The notes below the pieces were generated by a model that had not been told where the DNA came from, ran no database searches, and worked only from the letters and a program-made list of their open reading frames with translations. The position numbers were made by a program, and so were the translations under genes. From contig CAMNGN010000116.1 in assembly GCA_946538475.1 (NCBI GenBank), positions 1 to 6,154 on the forward strand: a stretch of 6,154 nucleotides of DNA, read 5' to 3'. The first letter of the stretch is position 1. Each line of letters opens with the position of its first letter. Origin of the DNA: an uncultured Blautia sp. GTDB taxonomy: Bacteria > Bacillota > Clostridia > Lachnospirales > Lachnospiraceae. Shown one piece after another: positions 1 through 6,154 of the stretch.

Positions 1-12
1 ATATTGCACATT

Positions 13-21
13 TGCTAAAAT
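13..21 (+). promoter_or_regulatory. Candidate extended -10 element upstream of the sugar transferase
   Basis: The bases TGCTAAAAT fit the extended -10 pattern TG-n-TAAAAT, 5 of 6 matches to TATAAT. A matching -35 would lie before the window edge and cannot be seen. Transcription would start near position 28 and give a leader of about 45 bases to the first ATG. This is a motif match only; the gene could equally be read from an upstream operon that is out of view. Confidence 0.3.
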
Positions 22-42
22 ATCCCTGTTACTTATCCGGGC

Positions 43-64
43 CTGCCGCCTTTGAGGCGGGCAG
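43..64 (+). other. GC-rich leader hairpin
   Basis: CTGCCGCCT (43-51) pairs with AGGCGGGCAG (55-64) across a 3-base loop, leaving one bulged G at 59. It ends only 9 bases before the ATG at 74. No T-run follows, so it is not a standard intrinsic terminator. It may be a leader structure affecting translation, or the remnant of an upstream gene's 3' end. Its right arm contains the only GAGG near the first ATG, but that GAGG (54-57) is too far upstream (16 bases) to be a normal ribosome binding site. Confidence 0.4.
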
Positions 65-73
65 AAAGCAGCC

Positions 74-1465
74 ATGATTGGCAGATTACGGTGTAAAATA
101 ATGAAGGATTGGAAACACGACCTGAGCCTTCGGGTGGTTAAAATACTTGATCTGATATTGATAACTGTTCCGTTTGCGATCTGCTGGTACTACTATTACG
201 CCGATCACACAGCGGCTTTTTTTGCAGCAAACGCAAGACGATACATCATCATTCTGTATACGCTGCTGTTCTTCATCTTCGGCAGAGTGTACGACGCTTT
301 CCTGATCTCGTACAACCCTCTCTCGGAGATGGTCTACAGCCAGGTGCTTGCTGCGCTGATCGCGGACGGACTGATCTACATAGTCATATGTCTGCTGTGT
401 AAAGGCCTTCAGCCTCTGTGGCCGGGGCTTCTGGCTATTGTGGGGCAGGTTCTGCTCGCACTGCTTTGGACGGTGGCTGCCCATCGATGGTATTTCCGCT
501 GTTTTCCGCCAAAAGTAACGTACATTGTGTACGATATGCGTTCGGGGGTCGATATACTTATCCACGAGTATGGCCTCACAAAGAAATTTAATGTCAAAAA
601 AGTTCTTCCGGTCAGCGAAGTGATAGAGAATGTGGATGTTCTGGCAGACGCCGAGGAGGTATTCCTGAGCGGCGTTCACAGCCACGACCGCAATATTATC
701 ATCAAGTACTGCACGGCAAATGATATCAACAGCCTTGTCATCCCGCGTATCGGTGATGTGATGATGACCGGGGCGAAGAAGATGCATATGCTTCACCTGC
801 CGGTATTTCTGGTGCAGAGGTACAATCCGACGCCCGAATATCTTCTATGTAAAAGACTGTTTGATATTCTTCTGAGCAGTCTGGCCATTATCATCACAAG
901 CCCCATACTCCTGATCACTGCGATACTGATCAGGCGTGACGGGGGCCCGGTGTTCTATACGCAGGAAAGACTCACGAAGGATGGCAGAAAATTCCGCGTG
1001 ATCAAATTCCGTTCGATGCGCGTCGATGCCGAGAAAGACGGTGTGGCACGGCTCAGCACCGGGGACAATGACGACAGAATAACGCCGGTAGGCCGCGTGA
1101 TCCGAAAAGTGCGGATCGATGAGCTTCCCCAGATGTTCAATATCCTGAAAGGGGAGATGAGCATCGTGGGTCCGAGGCCCGAGCGTCCCGAGATAGCAGA
1201 GGAGTACGAGCGTGAGATGCCGGAGTTCCGGCTCAGGCTCCAGTGCAAAGCCGGACTCACCGGCTACGCGCAGGTTTACGGAAAATATAACACGACACCG
1301 TACGACAAACTGATGATGGACCTCATGTACATATCCTCTCCGGGAATCGTGGAGGATATGCGTATCATGTTTGCCACCGTCAAGATCCTTTTCATGGGCG
1401 ACAGCACCGAAGGTGTGGCCGAAGGGCAGACAACAGCGATGGAGAAAGAAGATAGAGGAAAGTAA
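74..1465 (+). CDS. Polyprenyl-phosphate sugar-1-phosphate transferase (exopolysaccharide glycosylphosphotransferase)
   Basis: This is the initiating enzyme of surface-glycan synthesis: it moves a sugar phosphate from a nucleotide sugar to membrane undecaprenyl phosphate. The 463 residues show about four N-terminal membrane helices (about 21-42, 57-78, 87-109, 116-136). A soluble middle domain (about 147-245) resembles the nucleotide-binding-like domain of long WbaP-type members, but without a glycine-rich loop. The C-terminal bacterial sugar transferase domain (about 256-445) begins with KRLFD (260-264) and a hydrophobic re-entrant segment, followed by KFRSM (311-315), the DELPQ motif (349-353), VGPRPERPE (365-373) and GLTGYAQV (394-401). 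By analogy with PglC, Asp349-Glu350 would be the catalytic dyad. The sugar specificity cannot be read from sequence. Start: ATG 74 gives the longest frame but has no good ribosome binding site. ATG 101 (454 residues, starting MKDWK) has GGTG 7 bases upstream and may be the true start. The gene abuts the following MATE gene. Confidence 0.93.
   Translation: MIGRLRCKIMKDWKHDLSLRVVKILDLILITVPFAICWYYYYADHTAAFFAANARRYIIILYTLLFFIFGRVYDAFLISYNPLSEMVYSQVLAALIADGLIYIVICLLCKGLQPLWPGLLAIVGQVLLALLWTVAAHRWYFRCFPPKVTYIVYDMRSGVDILIHEYGLTKKFNVKKVLPVSEVIENVDVLADAEEVFLSGVHSHDRNIIIKYCTANDINSLVIPRIGDVMMTGAKKMHMLHLPVFLVQRYNPTPEYLLCKRLFDILLSSLAIIITSPILLITAILIRRDGGPVFYTQERLTKDGRKFRVIKFRSMRVDAEKDGVARLSTGDNDDRITPVGRVIRKVRIDELPQMFNILKGEMSIVGPRPERPEIAEEYEREMPEFRLRLQCKAGLTGYAQVYGKYNTTPYDKLMMDLMYISSPGIVEDMRIMFATVKILFMGDSTEGVAEGQTTAMEKEDRGK
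1455..1460 (+). promoter_or_regulatory. Ribosome binding site of the first MATE gene, inside the preceding gene
   Basis: GAGGAA sits 5 bases before ATG 1466 and within the last codons of the glycosyltransferase. It supports ATG 1466 as the start over the in-frame ATG at 1487, which has only the weaker AGAGAAGAG ahead of it. Ribosomes finishing the upstream gene would stop exactly where the next gene starts, which favours translational coupling. Confidence 0.6.
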
Positions 1466-2818
1466 ATGGTAAGAGAAGAGAACAAGATGGGCTTTATGCC
1501 GGTAAAAAAACTGATCATCACCATGTCGCTTCCGATGATGATATCGATGCTGGTACAGGCACTTTACAATGTCGTGGACAGCATTTATGTATCCAGGATC
1601 AGTGAAGCGGCACTCACATCGGTCACGATGGCGTTTCCGCTGCAGAATCTGATGATCGCCGTGGGAAGCGGTACCGGCGTAGGTATCAACGCGCTTTTGT
1701 CGCGATCGCTGGGTGAGAAAAGATTTGAGAGATCAGATGCGGCTGCGGGCAACGGACTCTTTCTGACGATTGCGAATTATATCGCTTTTCTTCTGATCGG
1801 CCTGTTTCTGGCAGGTGCGTTCATCGCTACGCAGACCTCCGATCCGGGAATCGCGGAAGACGGAACTACTTATCTGCGCATCGTATGTTGTCTGAGTCTG
1901 GGACTTTTCTTCCAGATGACCTTTGAGAGGCTGCTGCAGTCGACGGGCCGTACCCTGTACAGCATGATCTCGCAGGGAGCCGGAGCGGTGATCAACATCA
2001 TCCTGGATCCGATCCTGATCTTTGGCCTTATGGGCATGCCGCGTCTTGGCGTGGCAGGTGCCGCCTATGCAACCGTGATCGGGCAGTTTTGCGCCGCTTT
2101 CATCGGTCTTTTCCTCAATGTGAAGAAGAACGTGGACATTCATTTTTCGCTGAAAGGCGTTTTTTCGCCTGACAAGGAGATCATCGGAGAGATCTACAAG
2201 GTCGGTGTGCCGTCCATCCTGATGATCTCGGTCGGATCGGTCATGACCTACCTGATGAATCTGATCCTGTCCGGCTTTTCCTCAACGGCAGTCGCGGTCT
2301 TCGGCGTGTATTTTAAGCTGCAGAGCTTTGTTTTTATGCCGGTGTTCGGCCTGAACAACGGTCTGATCCCGGTGCTTGCGTACAATTACGGCGCGAGGAA
2401 CAAACGCCGAATTCAGGAGAGCCTTCGGTTTGCCATGATCCTGGCTGTATCGATCATGACGGCCGGAACGCTTATCTTCGAACTGTTCCCGAGTGTGCTC
2501 CTGAAGCTGTTTGATGCTTCGGAGGACATGATGAAGATCGGTATACCCGCGCTTCGCATCATCTGTCTTTCCTTCCCGATCGCGGGAGCGTGCATCGCCA
2601 TGGGGTCGATCTTCCAGGCATTCGCACGGAGCGTTTACAGTCTGATCGTATCGGTCGGCAGGCAGCTGGTCGTTCTTATCCCGGTTGCTTTTTTGCTCGC
2701 GCGGCTGGGAAATATTAATCTGGTGTGGCTTGCCTTCCCCATTGCCGAGGTCGTCTCGGGAATTATTTCCATAACATTATTCCGTAAACTTTATGGCGAA
2801 GTTGTGGAGCCGATGTAA
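1466..2818 (+). CDS. MATE family efflux transporter (MOP superfamily), first copy
   Basis: This is a multidrug and toxic compound extrusion protein of the cytoplasmic membrane, expected to export organic cations or metabolites by Na+ or H+ antiport. The length of 450 residues is normal for the family and the sequence shows about 12 hydrophobic segments in two halves. Hallmarks are QALYNVVDSIYVSRIS (31-46) in helix 1, SGTGVGINALLSRSLG (68-83), the NIILDPILIFG stretch (177-187), and in the second half FGLNNGLIPVLAYNYGAR (294-311). A charged linker (about 218-243) joins the halves. The start codon follows the upstream stop TAA with no gap, so this is the second gene of a two-gene unit closed by a terminator at 2839. 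Its substrate is unknown. Because Wzx flippases share this superfamily and the partner gene starts a lipid-linked glycan, a flippase-like role is conceivable, but the sequence looks like classic MATE. Confidence 0.94.
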   Translation: MVREENKMGFMPVKKLIITMSLPMMISMLVQALYNVVDSIYVSRISEAALTSVTMAFPLQNLMIAVGSGTGVGINALLSRSLGEKRFERSDAAAGNGLFLTIANYIAFLLIGLFLAGAFIATQTSDPGIAEDGTTYLRIVCCLSLGLFFQMTFERLLQSTGRTLYSMISQGAGAVINIILDPILIFGLMGMPRLGVAGAAYATVIGQFCAAFIGLFLNVKKNVDIHFSLKGVFSPDKEIIGEIYKVGVPSILMISVGSVMTYLMNLILSGFSSTAVAVFGVYFKLQSFVFMPVFGLNNGLIPVLAYNYGARNKRRIQESLRFAMILAVSIMTAGTLIFELFPSVLLKLFDASEDMMKIGIPALRIICLSFPIAGACIAMGSIFQAFARSVYSLIVSVGRQLVVLIPVAFLLARLGNINLVWLAFPIAEVVSGIISITLFRKLYGEVVEPM

Positions 2819-2838
2819 TATAAACAGTTACTGATTAC

Positions 2839-2880
2839 AGCCGGATCGCGCACCTGCTGCGCGATTCCGGCTTTTCTGTT
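2839..2880 (+). terminator. Rho-independent terminator after the first MATE gene
   Basis: AGCCGGA-TCGCGC (2839-2851) pairs with GCGCGA-T-TCCGGCT (2859-2872) across a 7-base loop. The 13 base pairs are interrupted only by one bulged T at 2865. TTTTCTGTT follows at once. It lies 20 bases after the stop codon and has no T-run on the opposite strand, so it acts in the + direction and separates the glycosyltransferase-MATE unit from the second MATE gene. Confidence 0.9.
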
Positions 2881-2910
2881 GCGTTTCGTATCTTTTAGGC
2901 TTTGAGCAGT

Positions 2911-2916
2911 TATAAA
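2911..2916 (+). promoter_or_regulatory. Weak -10-like element before the second MATE gene
   Basis: TATAAA lies in an AT-rich stretch between the terminator and the start codon, where a promoter is expected. No convincing -35 hexamer is present 16-18 bases upstream, and the implied transcript would have a leader of only about 15 bases. The second MATE gene may instead rely on read-through or on a non-standard promoter. Confidence 0.25.
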
Positions 2917-2937
2917 TATTTAGAAAGTGAATCATAA

Positions 2938-4287
2938 ATGGAAACTAAAACACAAAATCCGATGCTCACCGGGGTCATCTGGAAACAGATCCTTCTTTTT
3001 TTCTTTCCGATCCTTATCGGAGCATTCTTTCAGCAGCTTTATAATACCGTCGATGCGGTAGTGGTAGGGCGGTTCGCCGGAAAAGAAGCCCTGGCTTCCG
3101 TCGGTGGTTCTTCGGGGCAGATCCTGGGCTTTATTTTCAGCTTCTTTATGGGGCTTTCCACAGGTGCGACGGTTATCATCGCTCAGGCGTTCGGCGCCAA
3201 TCATCCCGAGCGAGTGGATACCGCACTTCACACGGCGTATACGTTCGGCCTTTTTGGCGGTGTGATCCTCGGTGTTATCGGAATTATCTTCACCGAGCCG
3301 TTCCTCAGACTGCTCAAGACGCAGGAAGACCTGATGGCCGGTTCGGTCGTGTACGTGCGCATCATGATGGCAGGCCTCGTTTTTGCCCTGCTTTACAATA
3401 TGTGTTCGGGTATCCTGCGTGCGATCGGGGATTCCAAGCGCCCGCTGTACGTACTGATCGCCTGCTGTGTGCTGAATATTTTCCTCGATCTGCTGTTTGT
3501 GGCAGTGCTGCATATGGGCATTACCGGTGCGGCCATCGCTACCGTCATCTGCCAGGCTTTCAGTGCGGTCATCACAACATGGCTGTTGATGAAGAAGACA
3601 CCGGGCATGGTTCTTTCACTGAAAAAGCTTCGTATCAATCCGAACACGCTGGGTAAAATCCTGACGATCGGCCTTCCGACCGCGATCGCCGGCAGCATGT
3701 TCTCTGTCTCGAACATGATTTTGCAGACTTCCATTAATCGTATGGGCATCGACGAGGTTGCCGCCTGGACGGCCTACGGAAAGATGGATTCGCTCTGGTG
3801 GATGATCAATCAGGCCTTTTCCACCGCAATCACTACGTTCGTGGGCCAGAACTACGGCGCAGGGCTGACCGACCGCGTGCGGAGAGGCGTGCGCGAGGTG
3901 CTGGCGATGGAGATGGTCAGCGGCGCAGTCATGACCGTGATCATGCTTACCTTCGGCCGGTATCTGCTGCGGCTTTTTACCGGCGACGAAGAGGTGATCC
4001 GCATGGGAATGCAGGTGGCAAGGATCCTCACACCTTTCTACGCCGTCTTTGCCATCTCCGAGATCACCGGCTCCGCCCTGAGGGCAGAGGGCCATGTCCT
4101 GGTCAATACGATTTCGAATCTTCTGGGCATCTGTGTGTTCCGTATCATCTGGGTGACATTTATCTATCCCAAGGGAAACTTCACGCAGGTGCTGACATGC
4201 TATCCGATCAGCTGGGTGCTGATCACGATCTTCATCGCCGGGTACTATCTGGTTAAGCAGAAGAGTATTCTGGCGAAGGTGGGGTGA
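2938..4287 (+). CDS. MATE family efflux transporter (MOP superfamily), second, divergent copy
   Basis: This is a cytoplasmic-membrane MATE transporter of 449 residues with about 12 hydrophobic segments, presumed to be a cation-coupled exporter of drugs or metabolites. Hallmarks are PILIGAFFQQLYNTVDAVVVGRFAG (its positions 24-48), FMGLSTGATVIIAQAFGA (70-87), RAIGDSKRPL (161-170) followed by NIFLDLLF (180-187), and in the second half FVGQNYGAG (301-309) and GSALRAEGH (378-386). It is clearly a different subtype from the preceding MATE: the helix-1 region aligns (LYNVVDSIYVSRIS against LYNTVDAVVVGRFAG), but most of the rest differs, so this is not a recent tandem duplication. The start ATG 2938 has AGAAAGTGA at 2922-2930, a modest ribosome binding site with 7-base spacing. 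The gene stands alone between a terminator and a 215-base intergenic region. Substrate and regulator are not evident. Confidence 0.95.
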   Translation: METKTQNPMLTGVIWKQILLFFFPILIGAFFQQLYNTVDAVVVGRFAGKEALASVGGSSGQILGFIFSFFMGLSTGATVIIAQAFGANHPERVDTALHTAYTFGLFGGVILGVIGIIFTEPFLRLLKTQEDLMAGSVVYVRIMMAGLVFALLYNMCSGILRAIGDSKRPLYVLIACCVLNIFLDLLFVAVLHMGITGAAIATVICQAFSAVITTWLLMKKTPGMVLSLKKLRINPNTLGKILTIGLPTAIAGSMFSVSNMILQTSINRMGIDEVAAWTAYGKMDSLWWMINQAFSTAITTFVGQNYGAGLTDRVRRGVREVLAMEMVSGAVMTVIMLTFGRYLLRLFTGDEEVIRMGMQVARILTPFYAVFAISEITGSALRAEGHVLVNTISNLLGICVFRIIWVTFIYPKGNFTQVLTCYPISWVLITIFIAGYYLVKQKSILAKVG

Positions 4288-4329
4288 GAAATCAAACCAA
4301 TTCCTAACACGATGTGCCACAAGACCATT

Positions 4330-4380
4330 CTTGCTTTTCTGTATACGCTTTGTTGGCGTAAACTTATACGAATAAGCAAG
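4330..4380. repeat. Nested imperfect inverted repeat in the intergenic region
   Basis: An outer arm CTTGCTT (4330-4336) pairs with AAGCAAG (4374-4380). Inside it, GTATACGC (4341-4348) pairs with GCGTAAAC (4356-4363) with one A-A mismatch and a 7-base loop. An alternative small hairpin CTTAT-ACGA-ATAAG (4363-4376) uses bases from both other stems, so the two folds exclude each other. No T-run follows on either strand. It could be a weak transcript end for the second MATE gene, a protein binding site, or an RNA structure; the sequence does not decide. Confidence 0.5.
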
Positions 4381-4413
4381 TGTCCAGCCGCCTCAACGCC
4401 ACTCTTGTTTCAC

Positions 4414-4442
4414 TTTACAAGCCCCCGCACGTGTTGTATTAT
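4414..4442 (+). promoter_or_regulatory. Sigma-A-type promoter of the S41 peptidase gene
   Basis: TTTACA (4414-4419) matches the -35 consensus TTGACA at 5 of 6 positions and TATTAT (4437-4442) matches TATAAT at 5 of 6, with the ideal 17-base spacer. Transcription would start near 4449 and give a leader of about 54 bases. An imperfect dyad, CTTGT-N8-ACAAG (4404-4421), overlaps the -35 box and could be an operator, but such a short dyad may be chance. Confidence 0.6.
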
Positions 4443-4485
4443 TTTTATAAAGTTGCACAATACTATCTATGACTGACCGAATGGC

Positions 4486-4495
4486 AGAGGAAGGA
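4486..4495 (+). promoter_or_regulatory. Double ribosome binding site of the S41 peptidase gene
   Basis: AGAGG (4486-4490) and AAGGA (4491-4495) lie side by side. The first is well spaced (6 bases) for ATG 4497, the second (7 bases) for ATG 4503. Both ATGs are in the same frame and differ by only two residues (MIMKK or MKK), so the choice does not affect the signal peptide or the mature protein. Confidence 0.65.
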
Positions 4496-4502
4496 AATGA
4501 TT

Positions 4503-6154
4503 ATGAAGAAAAGCGTAATGTTGGCATTGAGTGCAGCGCTTTGTTTATCAGCATTTCCCGCTATGGCGGAGGAAAACACTTTTACGGAACAGCAGACAAA
4601 AGTCTTCTCAAACGGAGAGGAAACCGGCGAACTGGCCCTTCGTTTTTACAGCGAAACGCCTCACATCCCGTACTTAGGCATCAACGCATATTCGGAGTTT
4701 ATACGGCAGCAGCCGCTGACCCTGACACAAAATGATGACGGAACCTGCACTTTGACCGCTTGGAACGGAGCTGAGATGATCTGTGACGCGGAGAAAGACG
4801 TGATCGATGTACAAGACTGGACCGCGTTCACTGCACTTCCATTGCCGCTTGAAGACAAGGCGCTGGGGCTCAAGGATTCCACGGTCCATTATGTGCGCAT
4901 GACGGACATCACATACGAAGGAGAGGCAAAGCCGGTCTCGTTCGATCTGGCAAAATACGGGATTCAGGTCTATGCGGATGAGAACGATGTGTATCTCCCG
5001 GTCTCGACACTTTCCAACATGATGACGGACATTGCCACAAATTATCTGGTATACAACGGCGAGAATCTGTACACACAGAGACTGAGTTTAGAAGGAACCG
5101 GGCCGGAGGGCTTTTATGAGTCTGCTTCCATGAAAGCTAAGATCGGCGGCGAGGCAAGGCCCGAGGACATCATAAAACAGTCTTACGCGGACCTTTGCTT
5201 CAACTTTGACTACTTCTTCGGTCACCCCGGCAAAAGCCTGCTGGATGCGGACCTTGCGGAAAAAGGCCTTGATGCAGCGCTTCTCGGCCTTGGCGAAGAG
5301 GGGGCTGAGATAAAGGAAGGACTCTTTTCGACCGACCTCGCCGGGTATCTTAATGCGATGGACGAGCTGTTTCTCAAATATTTCAGCGACGGACATACGG
5401 TGTTTACCGCATCTTCGGAGATGATACAGGTTCCTTTTGTGGCTGATTCGTCGGAGTTTATGGGCAAGATCGTTTCTCCTACCATGGAAAGCATTTTTGA
5501 CAGTCCGCAGACGCTCAAACAGGTGCGCAACATGGTCATCCCTTACATGCGCGGGTTCGTCTGGGGCGATGAAATGTACCGCGAATATGGCAATACGGCG
5601 GTCATCAGACTGGACATCTTTATGCCGGATGAAGCTGCCTGGGAGAGTTATTACAAAGGCGAAGGCTCGCTTCCGCAGGACTGCCTCGGAACTGTGATCA
5701 CCGGTCTCAGAAAGGCGCAGGAGAATCCCGAGATCAAAAATGTGATCTTCGATCTTACCTGCAACGGAGGCGGAAGCCCCGATGTGATGATGGCTATTCT
5801 GGCAGTGACGACGGGTCAGACACAGCTGTACGGCGACAATGTGATCACAGGACAGAAGATGACTATCACTTTCGAAGCAGACTCGAATTTTGACGGCGTG
5901 TATGACGAGAAGGACAAGGAAGTAAAATACGACTTCAATTACGGCGTGATGACTACCCGCTATGCTTTTTCGTGCGGAAACCTGTTTCCGATCATCATGC
6001 AGGAGGGCGGCGCGGTGCTGCTCGGTGAGCCTTCAAGCGGAGGTTCCTGCTGCATTCAGGTCGGCAGTGATGCGGAAGGCCTGACGTATGTGATGTCCAG
6101 CGCCCAGTGGCATTTGACTGATTCCAGGGGCGAGACCGTAGAAGGCGGCTGCGT
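4503..6154 (+). CDS. Secreted S41-family serine peptidase (tricorn/S41B-like), 3' end outside the window
   Basis: An open frame of 550 codons runs off the right edge. It begins with a signal peptide (residues 1-22): KK, a hydrophobic core, and an AMA cleavage site before EENTF. It has no lipobox, so the product is probably exported and released or wall-associated. Residues about 30-200 form an N-terminal region with short beta-rich stretches (IPYLGIN, DGTCTLTAWNG, DVYLPVSTLSNMM). The catalytic region follows: DGHT with His298, the S41 signature DLTCNGGG (417-424, usually DLRxNxGG), the putative nucleophile Ser490 in FSCGN, and GEPSSGG (508-514). The position of the CtpA-type catalytic Lys is Gly514, so a Ser-His type mechanism is inferred. 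A calcium-loop-like DSNFDGVYDEKD occupies 460-471. No PDZ domain is evident. The gene has its own promoter; the substrate is unknown. The assignment rests on the combined motifs; the absent C-terminus prevents a length check. Confidence 0.87.
   Translation, partial: MKKSVMLALSAALCLSAFPAMAEENTFTEQQTKVFSNGEETGELALRFYSETPHIPYLGINAYSEFIRQQPLTLTQNDDGTCTLTAWNGAEMICDAEKDVIDVQDWTAFTALPLPLEDKALGLKDSTVHYVRMTDITYEGEAKPVSFDLAKYGIQVYADENDVYLPVSTLSNMMTDIATNYLVYNGENLYTQRLSLEGTGPEGFYESASMKAKIGGEARPEDIIKQSYADLCFNFDYFFGHPGKSLLDADLAEKGLDAALLGLGEEGAEIKEGLFSTDLAGYLNAMDELFLKYFSDGHTVFTASSEMIQVPFVADSSEFMGKIVSPTMESIFDSPQTLKQVRNMVIPYMRGFVWGDEMYREYGNTAVIRLDIFMPDEAAWESYYKGEGSLPQDCLGTVITGLRKAQENPEIKNVIFDLTCNGGGSPDVMMAILAVTTGQTQLYGDNVITGQKMTITFEADSNFDGVYDEKDKEVKYDFNYGVMTTRYAFSCGNLFPIIMQEGGAVLLGEPSSGGSCCIQVGSDAEGLTYVMSSAQWHLTDSRGETVEGGC

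Noticed and set aside
86..796. Long minus-strand open frame opposite the sugar transferase
   Set aside because: It lies opposite a gene with clear family motifs. Its His/Asp/Gln-rich composition is typical of an antisense shadow and it shows no recognisable domain.
2155..2170. Perfect AGGCG-T6-CGCCT palindrome inside the first MATE gene
   Set aside because: The T-run is in the loop rather than after the stem, the stem has only 5 pairs, and it encodes the linker between the two halves of the transporter. It is not a terminator.
2996..3002. Run of seven T near the start of the second MATE gene, considered as a phase-variation tract
   Set aside because: The run is short and is explained by Phe codons in the first membrane helix; the frame is intact.
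3798..4256. Plus-strand open frame of 152 codons within the second MATE gene
   Set aside because: It is out of frame inside a well-conserved gene and Arg-rich, as expected for a frame shadow; there is no sign of a frameshift in the MATE sequence.
3616..4320. Minus-strand open frame of 234 codons opposite the second MATE gene, and a similar one at 2932-3513
   Set aside because: Both are antisense to conserved membrane-protein codons, have biased His/Asp/Arg composition, and lack recognised motifs or convincing start signals.
4446..4451. TATAAA as an alternative -10 for the peptidase gene
   Set aside because: No acceptable -35 lies 16-18 bases upstream, whereas TTTACA-N17-TATTAT nearby fits much better.
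4288..4502. Intrinsic terminator for the second MATE gene
   Set aside because: No GC-rich stem followed by a T-run was found; the only structure there (4330-4380) lacks the T-run and was reported as an inverted repeat instead.
4469..4735. 88-codon plus-strand open frame across the start of the peptidase
   Set aside because: The other frame encodes a textbook signal peptide and remains open for 550 codons with S41 motifs. This one has no good ribosome binding site and no recognisable product.

Overview
The window looks like a chromosomal segment of a Gram-positive, anaerobic-type Firmicute, most likely a Clostridia/Lachnospiraceae-like gut bacterium. This is inferred from the style of the proteins: a polyprenyl glycosylphosphotransferase, two MATE transporters and a secreted S41 peptidase that resemble families common in that group. 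The roughly balanced base composition and purine-rich ribosome binding sites also fit. No rRNA, tRNA, CRISPR array, transposase or phage gene is visible, and species cannot be named from this sequence.

Layout, all genes on the + strand. (1) Positions 1-73 are a leader with an extended -10-like element and a GC-rich hairpin. (2) 74-1465 encodes a membrane polyprenyl-phosphate sugar-phosphate transferase, the first enzyme of an exopolysaccharide or other surface-glycan pathway. (3) 1466-2818 encodes a MATE/MOP-family transporter that starts directly after the stop codon of gene 1, so the two are probably co-transcribed and translationally coupled. A strong rho-independent terminator at 2839-2880 closes this unit. 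(4) 2938-4287 encodes a second, clearly divergent MATE transporter as its own unit. (5) 4288-4502 is a 215-base intergenic region with a nested inverted repeat (4330-4380) and a good sigma-70/sigma-A-type promoter (4414-4442). (6) From 4503 to beyond the right edge runs a secreted S41-family peptidase, incomplete at its 3' end. It has 550 codons here, with the signal peptide and putative catalytic residues visible.

How they might work together: the glycosyltransferase would load a sugar phosphate onto a C55 lipid carrier, and the coupled transporter belongs to the superfamily that also contains Wzx-type lipid-linked glycan flippases. A glycan-related role for that MATE protein is therefore possible, but it is inference; ordinary drug or metabolite export is the default. 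The second MATE and the peptidase look like independent cell-envelope functions.

I see no convincing new defence or mobile system. The points most worth a second look are a dockerin/EF-hand-like calcium loop inside the peptidase's catalytic domain, the zero-gap glycosyltransferase-MATE junction, and the structured intergenic repeat with mutually exclusive pairings.
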